Shown here: piece after piece, positions 13,793-14,300 of the stretch | Numbering within the stretch: position 1 is the first letter of the stretch | Layout of the letters: every line of letters starts with the position of its first letter | Assembly: GCA_002284615.2 (NCBI GenBank) | Contig: MU070627.1 | Span: forward strand, 26,773 to 41,072 | Source of the DNA: Dunaliella salina | Lineage: Eukaryota; Chlorophyta; Chlorophyceae; Chlamydomonadales; Dunaliellaceae | Length of the DNA stretch: 14,300 nt | Direction of reading: 5' to 3' | Program-made: the position numbers and the translations under genes | The notes under the pieces: generated by a model | What the model was told of the DNA's origin: nothing | Database searches by the model: none | Seen by the model: only the letters and a program-made list of their open reading frames with translations

Positions 13793-14300
13793 CTTCTTGG
13801 CCCTGCGCCAAGCTCCTGGTGGGTGTGTCTGGAGGATGTGCAGCGTTGCTCTGCCGCGCCAATGCCTCGCTGCTGCTCCTGCTCAGCCGAGTGCCTTTGG
13901 AGTTGCCGCTGGTGGCGCCCGCAGCAGTAGCTGGGGTAATGGTGGTGGCGGTGGGGGCTTCCAATGCACTGGCACTGAGGGGGCTTGGGCGCCGCACGCC
14001 CATGTACTGCTGCTGCTGCTGCTGCTGCTGGTGGATGTACGCTGCCAGAGGGTGTGGCTGGGGCTGCTGCACCTGCAGCGGCTGCTGCCGCGGTTGGGGG
14101 CTGTAAGAGATGGGCTCCGGGCCATGCAGCGTTGCAGCAAGGCTGTTGCTGGAGCTGGGACTCTGATGCAACAGGTTTGGGCTGTCGCTGCGGGGGCTGC
14201 CCACCACTGCAGCCGCCAGCACAGCAGCGGCTGCGGCGGCTGCTGAGTCCTCATGGGATGAGGTGTAGGGTGCATGGGAAGAGCTGCCAGGCATGCTCAC
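13793..14300 (-). CDS. Probable host gene, Gln/Ala/Ser-rich exon (partial)
   Basis: An open frame enters from beyond the right edge of the window and runs to the donor at 13793; unspliced it would stop at 13749. It begins SMPGSSSHAPYTSSHEDSAA with a poly-Ala run, then GSPRSDSPNLLHQSPSSSNS, a Gln/Pro-rich stretch, an uninterrupted run of eight Gln (14007-14030), then VRRPSPLSA, many Ala/Thr, and RLSRSSSEALARQS. SP and RxxS sites suggest a phosphorylated, disordered regulatory protein, such as part of a transcription factor or kinase (inference). No fold is visible. The opposite strand would encode Cys/Leu runs from the same repeat and is rejected. The start codon lies outside the window. Confidence 0.65.
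14007..14030 (-). repeat. (CAG)8 trinucleotide repeat
   Basis: Eight pure CAG codons (CTG on the plus strand) encode Gln8 in the host exon. A pure tract of this kind is prone to length change. Confidence 0.9.

Noticed and set aside
13741..14246. Plus-strand frames with Cys or Leu runs from the CTG repeat
   Set aside because: They are shadows of the minus-strand Gln8 coding sequence. The minus strand has a better composition and a phase-matched intron.

Overview
The window looks like nuclear DNA of a green alga, most likely a chlamydomonadalean such as a Dunaliella- or Haematococcus-like species (inference). It has intron-bearing, low-complexity Gln/Ala/Ser/Pro coding sequence, a CTAAC branch-point-like motif, TGTAA polyadenylation-type signals, and many decayed non-LTR retroelement copies. 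There are no bacterial operons, and no intact gene lies left of about 12.6 kb.

Layout. 1-184: dense direct and inverted CGGCTGAA repeats. 243-6785: one old minus-strand retroelement (the 'outer element') split by later insertions. Read on the minus strand it runs: low-complexity N-terminus, PHD-type zinc finger, PCIF1-like N6-adenosine methyltransferase-like domain, RNase H, CCHC knuckle, PD-(D/E)XK nuclease-like domain and a conserved C-terminal block. Its 3' end is a hairpin plus pyrimidine tail. No reverse transcriptase was found in it. It is interrupted by (i) a SINE-like dimer at 598-954, (ii) plus-strand copy B at 1359-3251, itself split by minus-strand copy B' at 2745-3109, and (iii) a 47-bp hairpin-plus-tail insertion at 5795-5841. 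Target-site duplications mark these junctions, and in several cases removing the insert rejoins a reading frame.

6790-11200: a plus-strand reverse-transcriptase LINE remnant (fingers, F-x-D motif, YADD motif, thumb, CCHC) ending in degenerate CCTTGTAA repeats. It is split at 8246/9972 by minus-strand copy D, which has RNase H, CCHC and PD-(D/E)XK regions. 11541-11995 (copy E, plus) and 12278-12545 (copy F, minus) are further 3' fragments of the outer-element clan. 12604-14300 holds the 3' end of a probable host gene on the minus strand, with two exons, one intron in matching phase and a TGTAA signal.

How the parts relate. Hairpin-ended copies (A/C, B, B', D, E, the 47-bp insert, possibly F) behave as products of target-primed reverse transcription: 5'-truncated, with a 3' tail and short duplications. 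Their proteins supply RNase H, nuclease-like, methyltransferase-like and PHD modules but no visible RT. The RT-bearing LINE has a different tail, which resembles that of the SINE-like dimer. All mobile-element reading frames seen are broken, so they are listed as pseudogenes. Domain assignments rest on motif reading from memory of the families, not on searches.
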